From: Pseudomonas sp. RIT623
GTDB taxonomy: Bacteria; Pseudomonadota; Gammaproteobacteria; Pseudomonadales; Pseudomonadaceae
Reading direction: 5' to 3'
Length of the DNA: 64,000 nt
Assembly (NCBI RefSeq): GCF_004519305.1
Contig: NZ_SOZA01000002.1
Location: 62,001-126,000, forward strand
Shown: piece by piece, positions 9,194 to 16,649 of the stretch
Layout: each line of letters starts with the position of its first letter
How positions within the stretch are numbered: position 1 is the first letter of the stretch
Program-made: the position numbers and the translations under genes
Notes under the pieces: generated by a model
Told to the model about the DNA's origin: nothing
Seen by the model: the letters and a program-made list of their open reading frames with translations, nothing else
Database searches by the model: none

Positions 9194-9907
9194 CTACCCC
9201 GCCTCGGCGCGAATGCGGATCGCATCGTGCCGCCAATACTCCAGGTCGCAGTCGATCAGATGCCCATGCTGGTCGCTGTTGACCCGGGTGATATGCAGCC
9301 CCGGGCTGCCCGTCGACACCCTCAGCGCCGCCGCCGCCTCGACCGGCAAGGCCGTCGGCAAGATCTCGAAGCGCACCTGCCCGTAATGAATGGCGTACTC
9401 CCGCGCATAGATCTCGGTCAGCGACTGGGCCAGGTCCAGGGCGAGGATCCCGGGGAAATAGCACGGGTTGAGGTAGTGCTCGGCGTACAACACCGCCCGC
9501 CCGTCGATGCGCCGTAGCCGGCAGATTCGCACCACGCTGGACAGCGCTGGCAGGCGCAAGCGCGCACAGATCGCCGCCGGCGCCGGTTGCAGGCGCGCTG
9601 ACAACAGCTCGGTACTGGGTAGCCGCCCCTGGTCACGGACCATGGCATGGAAGTGGCTGCGCTCGATCAGGTCGTAGGTCAGGCGCTGCGGGGCGACGAA
9701 CCAACCACGCCGTTCCTCGCGGTAGATCAGCCCCTTGGCCTCCAGTTGCACCAGCGCCTCGCGCAGGGTGATGCGCGTGGTGTCGAATACCTCGCTGAGC
9801 CGCCGTTCGGCCGGCAGCTTGCCGCCTGGGGTCAGCAGGCCGTGTTCGATCTGCTCCTGCAAGGCATGGCAGATGGCTGTTACCGCGCGCGGTGGCGTCG
9901 CTTGCAT
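9194..9907 (-). CDS. GntR-family regulator with UTRA domain (HutC/PhnF type)
   Basis: 237-residue transcription factor. The N-terminal winged helix-turn-helix covers about residues 8-72, with the typical LPAERRLSEVFDTTRITLREAL recognition region split over two helices. The C-terminal UTRA ligand-binding domain covers about 90-232 (PALSSVVRICRLRRIDG, YAEHYLNP, TALPVEAAAAL). It diverges from the ABC transporter and phosphatase operon and almost certainly controls it. Palindromic sites in the shared 330-base region support this. UTRA regulators often sense small metabolites such as phosphonates or sugars; the ligand here is unknown. Confidence 0.9.
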   Translation of the reverse strand: MQATPPRAVTAICHALQEQIEHGLLTPGGKLPAERRLSEVFDTTRITLREALVQLEAKGLIYREERRGWFVAPQRLTYDLIERSHFHAMVRDQGRLPSTELLSARLQPAPAAICARLRLPALSSVVRICRLRRIDGRAVLYAEHYLNPCYFPGILALDLAQSLTEIYAREYAIHYGQVRFEILPTALPVEAAAALRVSTGSPGLHITRVNSDQHGHLIDCDLEYWRHDAIRIRAEAG

Positions 9908-9922
9908 CGAAAGGTTACCTAT

Positions 9923-9936
9923 CTGGACTAGTCCAG
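9923..9936. promoter_or_regulatory. candidate GntR operator, perfect 14-bp palindrome
   Basis: CTGGACTAGTCCAG is a perfect palindrome 16 bases upstream of the regulator start. Related partial sites sharing GG(A/T)CTA occur at 10060-10068 (CTGGTCTAC) and 10159-10173 (TGACCTAGACCACAG), nearer the transporter operon. Confidence 0.55.
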
Positions 9937-10158
9937 CCCTGAAACCGGGCAGGTGGGGCGTAATGCAAGCCTAGGCACGGCTGATGAACATCCTGTGACA
10001 AAGACCCTCGACAGCACTTTCCAGATCCGCGCCAGCCCACGGAAATCAGGGTTTTCGATCTGGTCTACGCTGTATTTCCAGGGCCAGCGGCCTGCCCTTC
10101 ACGCCTACTCCTTACATCAAACTGTCACGCAACAGGCCTACCTTGGCTCGAGGCTTGC

Positions 10159-10173
10159 TGACCTAGACCACAG
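10159..10173. promoter_or_regulatory. candidate GntR operator near the transporter operon
   Basis: TGACCTAGACCACAG, read on the complement as TGGTCTAGGTCA, resembles the palindrome at 9923. It lies 63 bases before the binding-protein start, where a repressor could block the operon promoter. Confidence 0.4.
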
Positions 10174-10235
10174 GTCGCAAGCACAGGATTCCTTCATAAC
10201 AACGATTGCACGGCACCCCACCCAAGGAGCTTCGG

Positions 10236-11294
10236 ATGAAAAAGTTGTTCATGGCCTCACTGCTCGGTTCAGCCATCGCTTTTTGCACCTCGGCCATGGC
10301 CCAGGACCTCAAGGCCCTCGAAGACGCCGCCCGCAAGGAAGGCACGGTAAACAGCGTGGGCATGCCCGATGCCTGGGCCAACTGGAAAGGCACCTGGGAA
10401 GACCTGGCGAAAAAATACGGCCTCAAGCACAGCGACACCGACATGAGCTCGGCCCAGGAAATCGCCAAGTTCGATGCCGAAAAGGATAACGCCAGCGCCG
10501 ATATCGGCGACGTCGGCGCGGCCTTCGGCCCGATCGCCGCCAGCAAGGGGGTCACCCAGCCGTACAAGCCGAGCACCTGGGACCAGGTCCCGGCGTGGGC
10601 CAAGGACCAGGACGGTCACTGGGCGCTGGCCTATACCGGCACCATCGCCTTCATCATCAACAAGGACCTGGTCAAGGAAGGCGAACGCCCGACCACCTGG
10701 CACGACCTGGAAAAGGGCAAGTACAAGGTCGCCATCGGTGACGTCGGCACCGCCGCCCAGGCCGCCAACGGCGTGCTCGCCGCCGCCATCGCCTACAAGG
10801 GCGACGAGCGCAACATCGAGCCAGGCTTGCAGCTGTTCACCAAGCTGGCCCAGCAGAAGCGCCTGTCGCTGGCCAACCCGACCATCCAGACCCTGGAGAA
10901 GGGCGAGGTGGAAGTCGGCGTGGTGTGGGACTTCAATGGCCTGAGCTACCGCGACCAGATCGACCCGAAGCGCTTTGAAGTGCTGATCCCCTCGGATGGC
11001 TCGGTTACCTCCGGCTACACCACCATCATCAACAAGTACGCCAAACACCCCAACGCCGCCAAGCTGGCCCGCGAATACATCTTCAGCGACGCCGGGCAAA
11101 CCAACCTGGCCATCGGCCACGCCCGGCCGATCCGCGCCGAGCATCTGAAGCTGCCGGCGGATGTACAGGCCAAGCTGCTGCCCAACGAGCAGTACAAGGC
11201 GGCGCAGCCGATCAAGGATGCCGCTGCCTGGGAAGCGACCTCCAAGGCCCTGCCGCAGAAGTGGCAGGAGCAGGTGATCATCGAGATGGAGTAA
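10236..11294 (+). CDS. ABC transporter periplasmic substrate-binding protein
   Basis: Periplasmic binding protein of the iron/polyamine/2-aminoethylphosphonate class (solute-binding family 1), 352 residues. The signal peptide is residues 1-23 (MKKLFMASLLGSAIAFCTSAMA, cleaved before QD). Typical family segments are YTGTIAFIINKDLV, PTTWHDLEKGKYKVAIGD and the C-terminal lobe ending EQVIIEME. The start at 10236 has an AAGGAG site. First gene of an operon with a phosphatase-superfamily enzyme, two permeases, an ATPase and a HAD phosphatase. The neighbours suggest an organophosphorus ligand, but sequence alone does not fix it. Confidence 0.88.
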   Translation: MKKLFMASLLGSAIAFCTSAMAQDLKALEDAARKEGTVNSVGMPDAWANWKGTWEDLAKKYGLKHSDTDMSSAQEIAKFDAEKDNASADIGDVGAAFGPIAASKGVTQPYKPSTWDQVPAWAKDQDGHWALAYTGTIAFIINKDLVKEGERPTTWHDLEKGKYKVAIGDVGTAAQAANGVLAAAIAYKGDERNIEPGLQLFTKLAQQKRLSLANPTIQTLEKGEVEVGVVWDFNGLSYRDQIDPKRFEVLIPSDGSVTSGYTTIINKYAKHPNAAKLAREYIFSDAGQTNLAIGHARPIRAEHLKLPADVQAKLLPNEQYKAAQPIKDAAAWEATSKALPQKWQEQVIIEME

Positions 11295-11329
11295 GGGGGC
11301 CGGGTTCTCTGGCAACCTGGACTGGCCTC

Positions 11330-11393
11330 ATCGCCGGCAAGCCGGCTCCTACAAGGAATGCGTCCCTCTGTAGGAGCCGGCTTGCCGGCGATG
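11330..11393. repeat. REP hairpin pair within an operon, GCCGGCAAGCCGGC type
   Basis: TCGCCGGCAAGCCGGCTCC and its inverted copy lie in the 129-base gap between the binding-protein gene and the hydrolase gene. A hairpin here could lower expression of the downstream genes or stabilise the binding-protein message. That role is an inference. Confidence 0.88.
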
Positions 11394-11423
11394 CAGGCAA
11401 CGCGGTATCTGACTGGAGCGAAC

Positions 11424-12230
11424 ATGCAACACAACGTCATCCTGGTCCTGCTCGACGGCCTCAACCACCAGGTCGCGCACCACGCCATGGGCCACCTGCA
11501 CGCCTATGTCGAGGCCGACCGCGCCGCGCTGTATCGCCTGGAGTGCGAACTGCCGTCGCTGTCGCGGCCTCTGTACGAGTGCATCCTCACCGGCGTGCCG
11601 CCCATCGACAGCGGCATCGTGCACAACAACGTCAACCGCCTGTCCAACCAGCGCAGCGTGTTCCACTACGCCCGCGAGGCCGGCCTGGGCACCGCCGCCG
11701 CGGCCTACCACTGGATCAGCGAGCTGTACAACCGCTCGCCGTTCGACCCGCTGCGCGACCGCCACACCCACGCACCGAAGCTGCCGATCCAGCACGGCCT
11801 GTTCTACTACGCCGACCACTACCCCGATTCGCACCTGCTGGCCGACGCCGAATACCTGCGCCGCCGCCATGCGCCGAACTTCCTGCTGGTGCACCCGATG
11901 AACATCGACGACGCCGGCCACCGCCATGGCCTGGACAGCAGCCAGTATCGCAATGCCGCGCGCAGTGCCGACATCCTGCTGGCCGACTACCTGCCGCGCT
12001 GGCTCGAGGAGGGCTACCAGGTGCTGGTCACCGCCGACCACGGCATGAACAACGACCGCTCGCACAACGGCCTGCTCGCCGAGGAACGTGAAGTGCCGCT
12101 GTTCGTGTTCGGTGAAGCCTTCAGCCTCGACCCTGCGGCCAAGCCGCTGCAGACCGAGCTGTGCGGCACGATCTGCGAACTGCTCGGCGCCGCCCACGAC
12201 AAACCGGTCTGCCGGGAGTTGCTCAAGTGA
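11424..12230 (+). CDS. alkaline phosphatase superfamily hydrolase (NPP-like)
   Basis: 268-residue metal-dependent phospho- or phosphonate hydrolase. Two-metal site residues can be assigned: Asp in VLLDGLN near residue 9, the nucleophile region LPSLSRPLYE near 45-54, DDAGHRHG near 160-170 and TADHGMN near 203. The protein lacks a signal peptide, so it acts in the cytoplasm on imported substrate. It is short for nucleotide pyrophosphatases or phosphonoacetate hydrolases (400 residues or more), so it appears to be a minimal core. GGAG precedes ATG 11424. Its stop overlaps the GTG of the next permease, which shows tight coupling to transport. Confidence 0.82.
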   Translation: MQHNVILVLLDGLNHQVAHHAMGHLHAYVEADRAALYRLECELPSLSRPLYECILTGVPPIDSGIVHNNVNRLSNQRSVFHYAREAGLGTAAAAYHWISELYNRSPFDPLRDRHTHAPKLPIQHGLFYYADHYPDSHLLADAEYLRRRHAPNFLLVHPMNIDDAGHRHGLDSSQYRNAARSADILLADYLPRWLEEGYQVLVTADHGMNNDRSHNGLLAEEREVPLFVFGEAFSLDPAAKPLQTELCGTICELLGAAHDKPVCRELLK

Positions 12231-13066
12231 ATGCAAGCCATCGCGGTCGCTACCTGGCCCTGCTCTGCCTGCTGCCGTTCGCCGTGTTCTTCATCATTTT
12301 CCAGATCGCGCCGCTGGCCTGGGTTGCGATAAACAGCCTGCAAAGCGAGAGTGGCTGGGGTCTGGCCAACTTCAGCAAGATCTTCGCCTCGAAGTTCTAC
12401 CTGCAGGCGTTGCAACGCAGCCTGGAGATCAGCTTCTGGTCGAGCCTGTTCGGCATCGTCATCGCCACCCTCGGCGCCTATTCGCTGCGCCAGGTCGATT
12501 CGAAGCTGCGCGATTTCGTCAGTGCCTTCGCCAACATGACCAGCAACTTCTCCGGGGTACCGCTGGCGTTCGCCTTCATCATCCTGCTCGGTTTCAACGG
12601 CGCGCTGACCCTGCTGCTCAAGCAAATGGGGCTGCTCGGCGACTTCAGTATCTACTCCAAGACCGGCCTGATCCTGGTCTACACCTACTTCCAGATCCCC
12701 TTGGGCGTATTGCTGCTCTACCCCGCCTTCGACGCCCTGCGCGAAGACTGGCGTGAGTCCGCCGCGCTGCTGGGCGCCAGCCATTGGCAGTTCTGGCGGC
12801 ACATCGGCCTGCCCGTGCTTACCCCGGCGCTGCTCGGCACCTTCGTCATCCTGCTGGCCAACGCCCTGGGCGCCTATGCCACCGTCTACGCCCTGACCAC
12901 CGGTAACTTCAACGTGCTACCGATCCGCATCGCGGGCCTTGTGGCCGGTGACATCAGCCTCGACCCGAACCTGGCCAGCGCCCTGGCCATGGTGCTGGTG
13001 GGCCTGATGACCGTGGTCACGGTGGCCCATCAATGGCTGCTCAAGAGGAGCTACCATGCGCGCTGA
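12227..13066 (+). CDS. ABC transporter permease (first subunit)
   Basis: Inner-membrane permease of the iron/polyamine/phosphonate importer class, 279 residues with about six transmembrane helices. The cytoplasmic EAA loop is near residues 175-200 (DALREDWRESAALLGASHWQFWRHI). The start is GTG 12227, which overlaps the stop of the hydrolase gene and has GGGAG at 12214. It overlaps the second permease by 11 bases. The two permeases should form a heterodimeric channel served by the downstream ATPase. Confidence 0.9.
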   Translation: MNASHRGRYLALLCLLPFAVFFIIFQIAPLAWVAINSLQSESGWGLANFSKIFASKFYLQALQRSLEISFWSSLFGIVIATLGAYSLRQVDSKLRDFVSAFANMTSNFSGVPLAFAFIILLGFNGALTLLLKQMGLLGDFSIYSKTGLILVYTYFQIPLGVLLLYPAFDALREDWRESAALLGASHWQFWRHIGLPVLTPALLGTFVILLANALGAYATVYALTTGNFNVLPIRIAGLVAGDISLDPNLASALAMVLVGLMTVVTVAHQWLLKRSYHAR

Positions 13067-13850
13067 AAACAAACCCGGCGGGCTCTACCACCGCGCGGTG
13101 GTCTACCTGCTGTTCCTCATCCTGCTGCTGCCACTGGCCGGCACCCTGCTCTATTCGCTGGCCACCAGCTGGTCGGCGACCCTGCTGCCCAGCGGCCTGA
13201 CCTTCAAGTGGTATGTGGCGCTGTGGAGCGAACCGCGCTTTCTCGCCGCCTTCGGCCAGTCGCTGCTGGTGTGCGTGGGCGCGCTGGTGCTGTCGGTGGT
13301 GCTGATCCTGCCGCTGTTGTTCGTGGTGCACTACCACTTCCCGAAACTCGACGCGCTGATGAACGTGCTGATCCTGCTGCCGTTCGCGGTACCGCCGGTG
13401 GTATCGGCGGTGGGCCTGCTGCAACTGTACGGCAGCGGGCCGCTGGCCATGGTCGGCACGCCGTGGATCCTGATCGGCTGCTACTTCACCATCGCCCTGC
13501 CATTCATGTACCGGGCGATCACCAACAACCTGCAGGCCATCAACCTGCGCGACCTGATGGACGCCGCCCAACTGCTCGGCGCCAGCCCCCTGCAGGCAGC
13601 GTTGCTGGTAGTGCTGCCGAACCTGCGCAAGGGCCTGATGGTAGCGCTGCTGCTGTCGTTCTCGTTCCTGTTCGGCGAGTTCGTGTTCGCCAACCTGCTG
13701 GTGGGCACCCGCTACGAGACCCTGCAGGTATACCTGAACAACATGCGCAACAGCAGCGGCCACTTCAACAGCGCCCTGGTGATCTCCTACTTCGCCTTCG
13801 TGCTGGCACTCACCTGGGTTGCCAACCGCTTGAACAAGGACAAGACCTGA
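13056..13850 (+). CDS. ABC transporter permease (second subunit)
   Basis: 264-residue inner-membrane permease paired with the preceding one. About six hydrophobic helices are visible, and the EAA loop is around LRDLMDAAQLLGASPLQAALLVVLPNLRKG (residues about 165-195). It overlaps the upstream permease by 11 bases and ends one base before the ATPase gene, as in a translationally coupled importer. Confidence 0.9.
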   Translation: MRAENKPGGLYHRAVVYLLFLILLLPLAGTLLYSLATSWSATLLPSGLTFKWYVALWSEPRFLAAFGQSLLVCVGALVLSVVLILPLLFVVHYHFPKLDALMNVLILLPFAVPPVVSAVGLLQLYGSGPLAMVGTPWILIGCYFTIALPFMYRAITNNLQAINLRDLMDAAQLLGASPLQAALLVVLPNLRKGLMVALLLSFSFLFGEFVFANLLVGTRYETLQVYLNNMRNSSGHFNSALVISYFAFVLALTWVANRLNKDKT

Positions 13851-13851
13851 C

Positions 13852-14841
13852 ATGAGCTTCGTCAGCGTGCAGCAACTGCAAAAAAGCTACGCCGGCAGCC
13901 CGGTGTTCGAGAACATCGACTGCCAGATCCAGCGCGGCGAGTTCGTCACCCTGCTCGGCCCCTCGGGCTGTGGCAAGTCCACCCTGCTGCGCTGCATCGC
14001 CGGGCTGACCCCGGTGGACAGCGGGAGGATCCTGCTCGACGGCCAGGACCTGGTACCTGTGAGCCCGCAAAAGCGCGGCATCGGCATGGTATTCCAGAGC
14101 TACGCGTTGTTCCCCAACATGACCGTGGAGCAGAACGTCGCCTTTGGCCTGCGCATGCAGAAGGTCAAGGCCGAGGAAAGCCAGGCCCGGGTGCGCGAGG
14201 TACTCGACCTGGTCGAGCTGGGCAGCTTCGCCGGGCGCTACCCGCACCAGCTGTCCGGCGGCCAGTGCCAGCGCGTGGCCCTGGCCCGTTCGCTGGTCAC
14301 CCGCCCACGCCTGCTGCTGCTCGACGAGCCGCTGTCGGCGCTGGATGCACGCATTCGCAAGCACCTGCGCGAGCAGATCCGCGCGATCCAGCGCGAGCTG
14401 GGGCTGACCACCATCTTCGTCACCCACGATCAGGAAGAGGCGCTGACCATGTCCGACCGCATCGTCCTGATGAACCAGGGGCGCATCGTCCAGAGCGGCG
14501 ACGCCGAAACCCTCTACACCGCGCCCGTGGACCTGTTCGCCGCCGGTTTCATCGGCAACTACAACCTGCTCGACGCCGACAGCGCCAGCCGCCTGCTGCA
14601 ACGCCCGGTGACCGCGCGCCTGGCGATCCGCCCGGAGTCCATCAGCCTGGGCCTGAACGGCGATCTGGACGGCGAGATCCGCAGCCACAGCCTGCTCGGC
14701 AACGTCATCCGTTACCGTGTCTGGGTGCGCGACGTCGAATTGGTGGTGGATGTGCTCAACCGCTGCGCCAGCGATCTGCACGCGGACGGTAAACGGGTAT
14801 CCTTGTCGATCGACCCCACGGCGCTACGGGAAGTGGCCTAA
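13852..14841 (+). CDS. ABC transporter ATP-binding protein
   Basis: 329-residue ATPase of the PotA/FbpC/PhnT type that powers the importer. Walker A is GPSGCGKST near residues 36-44, the Q loop VFQSYALFPN near 80-89, the ABC signature LSGGQCQRVALARS near 133-146, Walker B LLLLDEP and the switch histidine in VTHDQ. A C-terminal regulatory extension of about 90 residues follows the nucleotide-binding domain (TOBE-like, LAIRPESI). No fusion or missing motif is seen. Confidence 0.93.
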   Translation: MSFVSVQQLQKSYAGSPVFENIDCQIQRGEFVTLLGPSGCGKSTLLRCIAGLTPVDSGRILLDGQDLVPVSPQKRGIGMVFQSYALFPNMTVEQNVAFGLRMQKVKAEESQARVREVLDLVELGSFAGRYPHQLSGGQCQRVALARSLVTRPRLLLLDEPLSALDARIRKHLREQIRAIQRELGLTTIFVTHDQEEALTMSDRIVLMNQGRIVQSGDAETLYTAPVDLFAAGFIGNYNLLDADSASRLLQRPVTARLAIRPESISLGLNGDLDGEIRSHSLLGNVIRYRVWVRDVELVVDVLNRCASDLHADGKRVSLSIDPTALREVA

Positions 14842-14854
14842 GGAGATTCAACCC

Positions 14855-15508
14855 ATGGCATTGGCAATTTTCGATCTGGACGAAACCCTCATCCACGGCG
14901 ACTGCGCGTCGTTGTGGAGCGAGCAGATGGCCCGACTGGGCTGGGTCGACGGCAAGAGCTTCCTCAAGCGCGATCATGAGTTGATGGAAGCCTACGGCAA
15001 GGGCCACCTGCGAATGGAGGACTACATGGCCTTCAGCCTGGAGCCCATCGCCGGGCGCACGCTGGAAGAGGTCGAACACCTGGTCGAGCCTTGGGTGGAG
15101 GATGTGATCGAGCCGATCATCCATGGCGATGCCTGCCGCTGCATCGCCGAACACCGCCAGCGCGGTGACCGGGTCCTGATCATCTCGGCGAGCGGCGTCC
15201 ATCTGGTCGGGCCGATCGCGGCGCGGCTGGGGGTGGATGAATACCTGGCCATCGAGCTGGAGGCGGTGAACGGCGTGTACACCGGCAAGACCCATGGCGT
15301 GCTGACTTACCATGAGGGCAAGATCACCCGCTTGCTGGAATGGCTGGACCAGGAGCAGGAGAACCTGGAGGGGGCAAGTTTCTATTCCGATTCACGCAAC
15401 GACTTGCCGTTGTTGCTGAAGGTGGATCATCCGCGTGTGGTGAATCCGGATCCGGTATTGCGCGAGCATGCCCAGATCAATGGCTGGCCGATTTTAAGTT
15501 GGTCGTGA
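14855..15508 (+). CDS. HAD-IB family phosphatase (SerB-like)
   Basis: 217-residue haloacid-dehalogenase-type phosphatase. Motif I is FDLDETL (catalytic Asp residues 7 and 9), motif II is the Ser in IISASG near residue 110, and motifs III and IV are the Lys in GKI and FYSDSRNDLPLL near 175-185. The alpha-helical cap between motifs I and II is of the SerB type. AAGGAG precedes the ATG at 14855. It is the last gene of the importer operon, so it probably removes phosphate from a catabolic intermediate of the imported compound. Close relatives are annotated as phosphoserine or histidinol phosphatase; the substrate here is unknown. Confidence 0.85.
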   Translation: MALAIFDLDETLIHGDCASLWSEQMARLGWVDGKSFLKRDHELMEAYGKGHLRMEDYMAFSLEPIAGRTLEEVEHLVEPWVEDVIEPIIHGDACRCIAEHRQRGDRVLIISASGVHLVGPIAARLGVDEYLAIELEAVNGVYTGKTHGVLTYHEGKITRLLEWLDQEQENLEGASFYSDSRNDLPLLLKVDHPRVVNPDPVLREHAQINGWPILSWS

Positions 15509-15513
15509 TGCCG

Positions 15514-15574
15514 CTGTTCGCCGGCAAGCCGGCTCCTACACCGAACCTGTAGGAGCCGGCTTGCCGGCGAACAG
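15514..15574. repeat. REP hairpin pair, GCCGGCAAGCCGGC type
   Basis: CTGTTCGCCGGCAAGCCGGC and its near-perfect inverted copy sit between the convergent HAD phosphatase and quinone reductase genes. They touch both stop regions and may serve as a bidirectional transcript end. Confidence 0.9.
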
Positions 15575-15576
15575 GC

Positions 15577-16539
15577 CTAGCTCAGGCTCGAATCGATCAC
15601 CATCACCAACTTGCCCGACACCTGGTTGCTCTCAAGCTCGGCATACGCCGCCTGGGCGAATTCAACCGGGTAGCTATCGACCAACTGCGGCGACAACCGC
15701 CCTTCGCTGAACAACGGCCACACCTGCTGTTGCAGCTCGCGCAGCAACTCAGCCTTGAAGCCATCGTCACGGTTGCGCAGGGTCGACCCGGTGATTTGCA
15801 GGCGCTTGCCCAGCACCAGCGCCAGGTCCAGCTCGAACTTGCGACCGCTCATCAAGCCAATGATCACCCAGCGCCCATCGCGGGCCAGCGCCTTGAGGTT
15901 CAACGGCCCGTAACCGGCGCCCACCGGGTCGAGGATCACATCGAACGGCCCAAGCTGCTCCAGCTCGTCGAGGTTGGCGTTGCGCACCACGCCACCCGCC
16001 GCGCCCAAGCCCTGGCAGTAGGCCAGGCGCTCCGGCGAACCGACGCTGACCCACACCGGGCTGGCGAAGGCCTTGCATAGCTGGATGGCCGCCGAACCCA
16101 CGCCACTGGCGCCAGCATGCACCAGCACCTTCTCGCCAGGCTTCAGGCCACCGAGCTGGAAGATGTTCAACCAGGCCGTGGCATATACCTCAGGCAGCGC
16201 AGCCGCCTCGTGCAGGCTCAGGCCTTCGGGCACCGGCAGCACGTGACGGGCATCGACTACCACCTCCTCGGCCATGGCCCCGCTGGCCAGCAGCGCGCAC
16301 ACCCGGTCGCCCACGCGCCAGTCGGCGCCGGCGCCCACTTCCTCGATTACCCCGGCGCATTCCAGGCCCATGTAGGGGCTGGCACCTGGCGGTGGAGGGT
16401 ACAGCCCCTTCATTTGCAACAGGTCGGCGCGGTTCAGCCCCGCCGCGGCCACGCGGATGCGTACCTGCCCGGCATCACAGGCCGGGCGTTCGGCCTCGAC
16501 CCAGGCCACATGTCCGTCAACGCCTTGCAATGCCTTCAC
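15577..16539 (-). CDS. NAD(P)H quinone oxidoreductase, zeta-crystallin/PIG3 type
   Basis: 320-residue medium-chain dehydrogenase/reductase without the structural-zinc cysteine cluster. It probably reduces quinones with NAD(P)H in the cytoplasm. The GroES-like N-terminal domain includes AGLNRADLLQMKGLYPPPP, typical of the PIG3 subgroup. The Rossmann domain has VLVHAGASGVGSAAIQLCKA near residues 140-160 (A-x-x-G-x-G). It diverges from prc across about 110 bases. No special partner is evident. Confidence 0.9.
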   Translation of the reverse strand: MKALQGVDGHVAWVEAERPACDAGQVRIRVAAAGLNRADLLQMKGLYPPPPGASPYMGLECAGVIEEVGAGADWRVGDRVCALLASGAMAEEVVVDARHVLPVPEGLSLHEAAALPEVYATAWLNIFQLGGLKPGEKVLVHAGASGVGSAAIQLCKAFASPVWVSVGSPERLAYCQGLGAAGGVVRNANLDELEQLGPFDVILDPVGAGYGPLNLKALARDGRWVIIGLMSGRKFELDLALVLGKRLQITGSTLRNRDDGFKAELLRELQQQVWPLFSEGRLSPQLVDSYPVEFAQAAYAELESNQVSGKLVMVIDSSLS

Positions 16540-16568
16540 AGTGCCTCCATAGTTGAATCATATGACTG

Positions 16569-16597
16569 AGCCTGGGCGAGCATGTCCCAGGCTTTTT
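16569..16597 (+). terminator. intrinsic terminator-like hairpin upstream of prc
   Basis: AGCCTGGG pairs perfectly with CCCAGGCT around a 9-base loop and is followed by four T on the + strand. No annotated + strand gene ends here, so it may attenuate prc or end a short transcript. Confidence 0.5.
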
Positions 16598-16608
16598 GCA
16601 GTATGCGT

Positions 16609-16631
16609 CCGGCTCCCCTGGAGCCGGCGAA
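16609..16631. repeat. degenerate REP-like hairpin before prc
   Basis: CCGGCTCC and GGAGCCGG form a hairpin with a 3-base loop followed by CGAAC, like a shortened member of the GCCGGCAAGCCGGC family. Confidence 0.45.
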
Positions 16632-16649
16632 CGGAAAAGACGGCCTACT

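Noticed and set aside
7386-9464. 692-codon open frame antisense to the MscS-type channel
   Set aside because: It covers an unambiguous membrane protein gene on the other strand and its translation is dominated by Asp, Gln, His and Arg.
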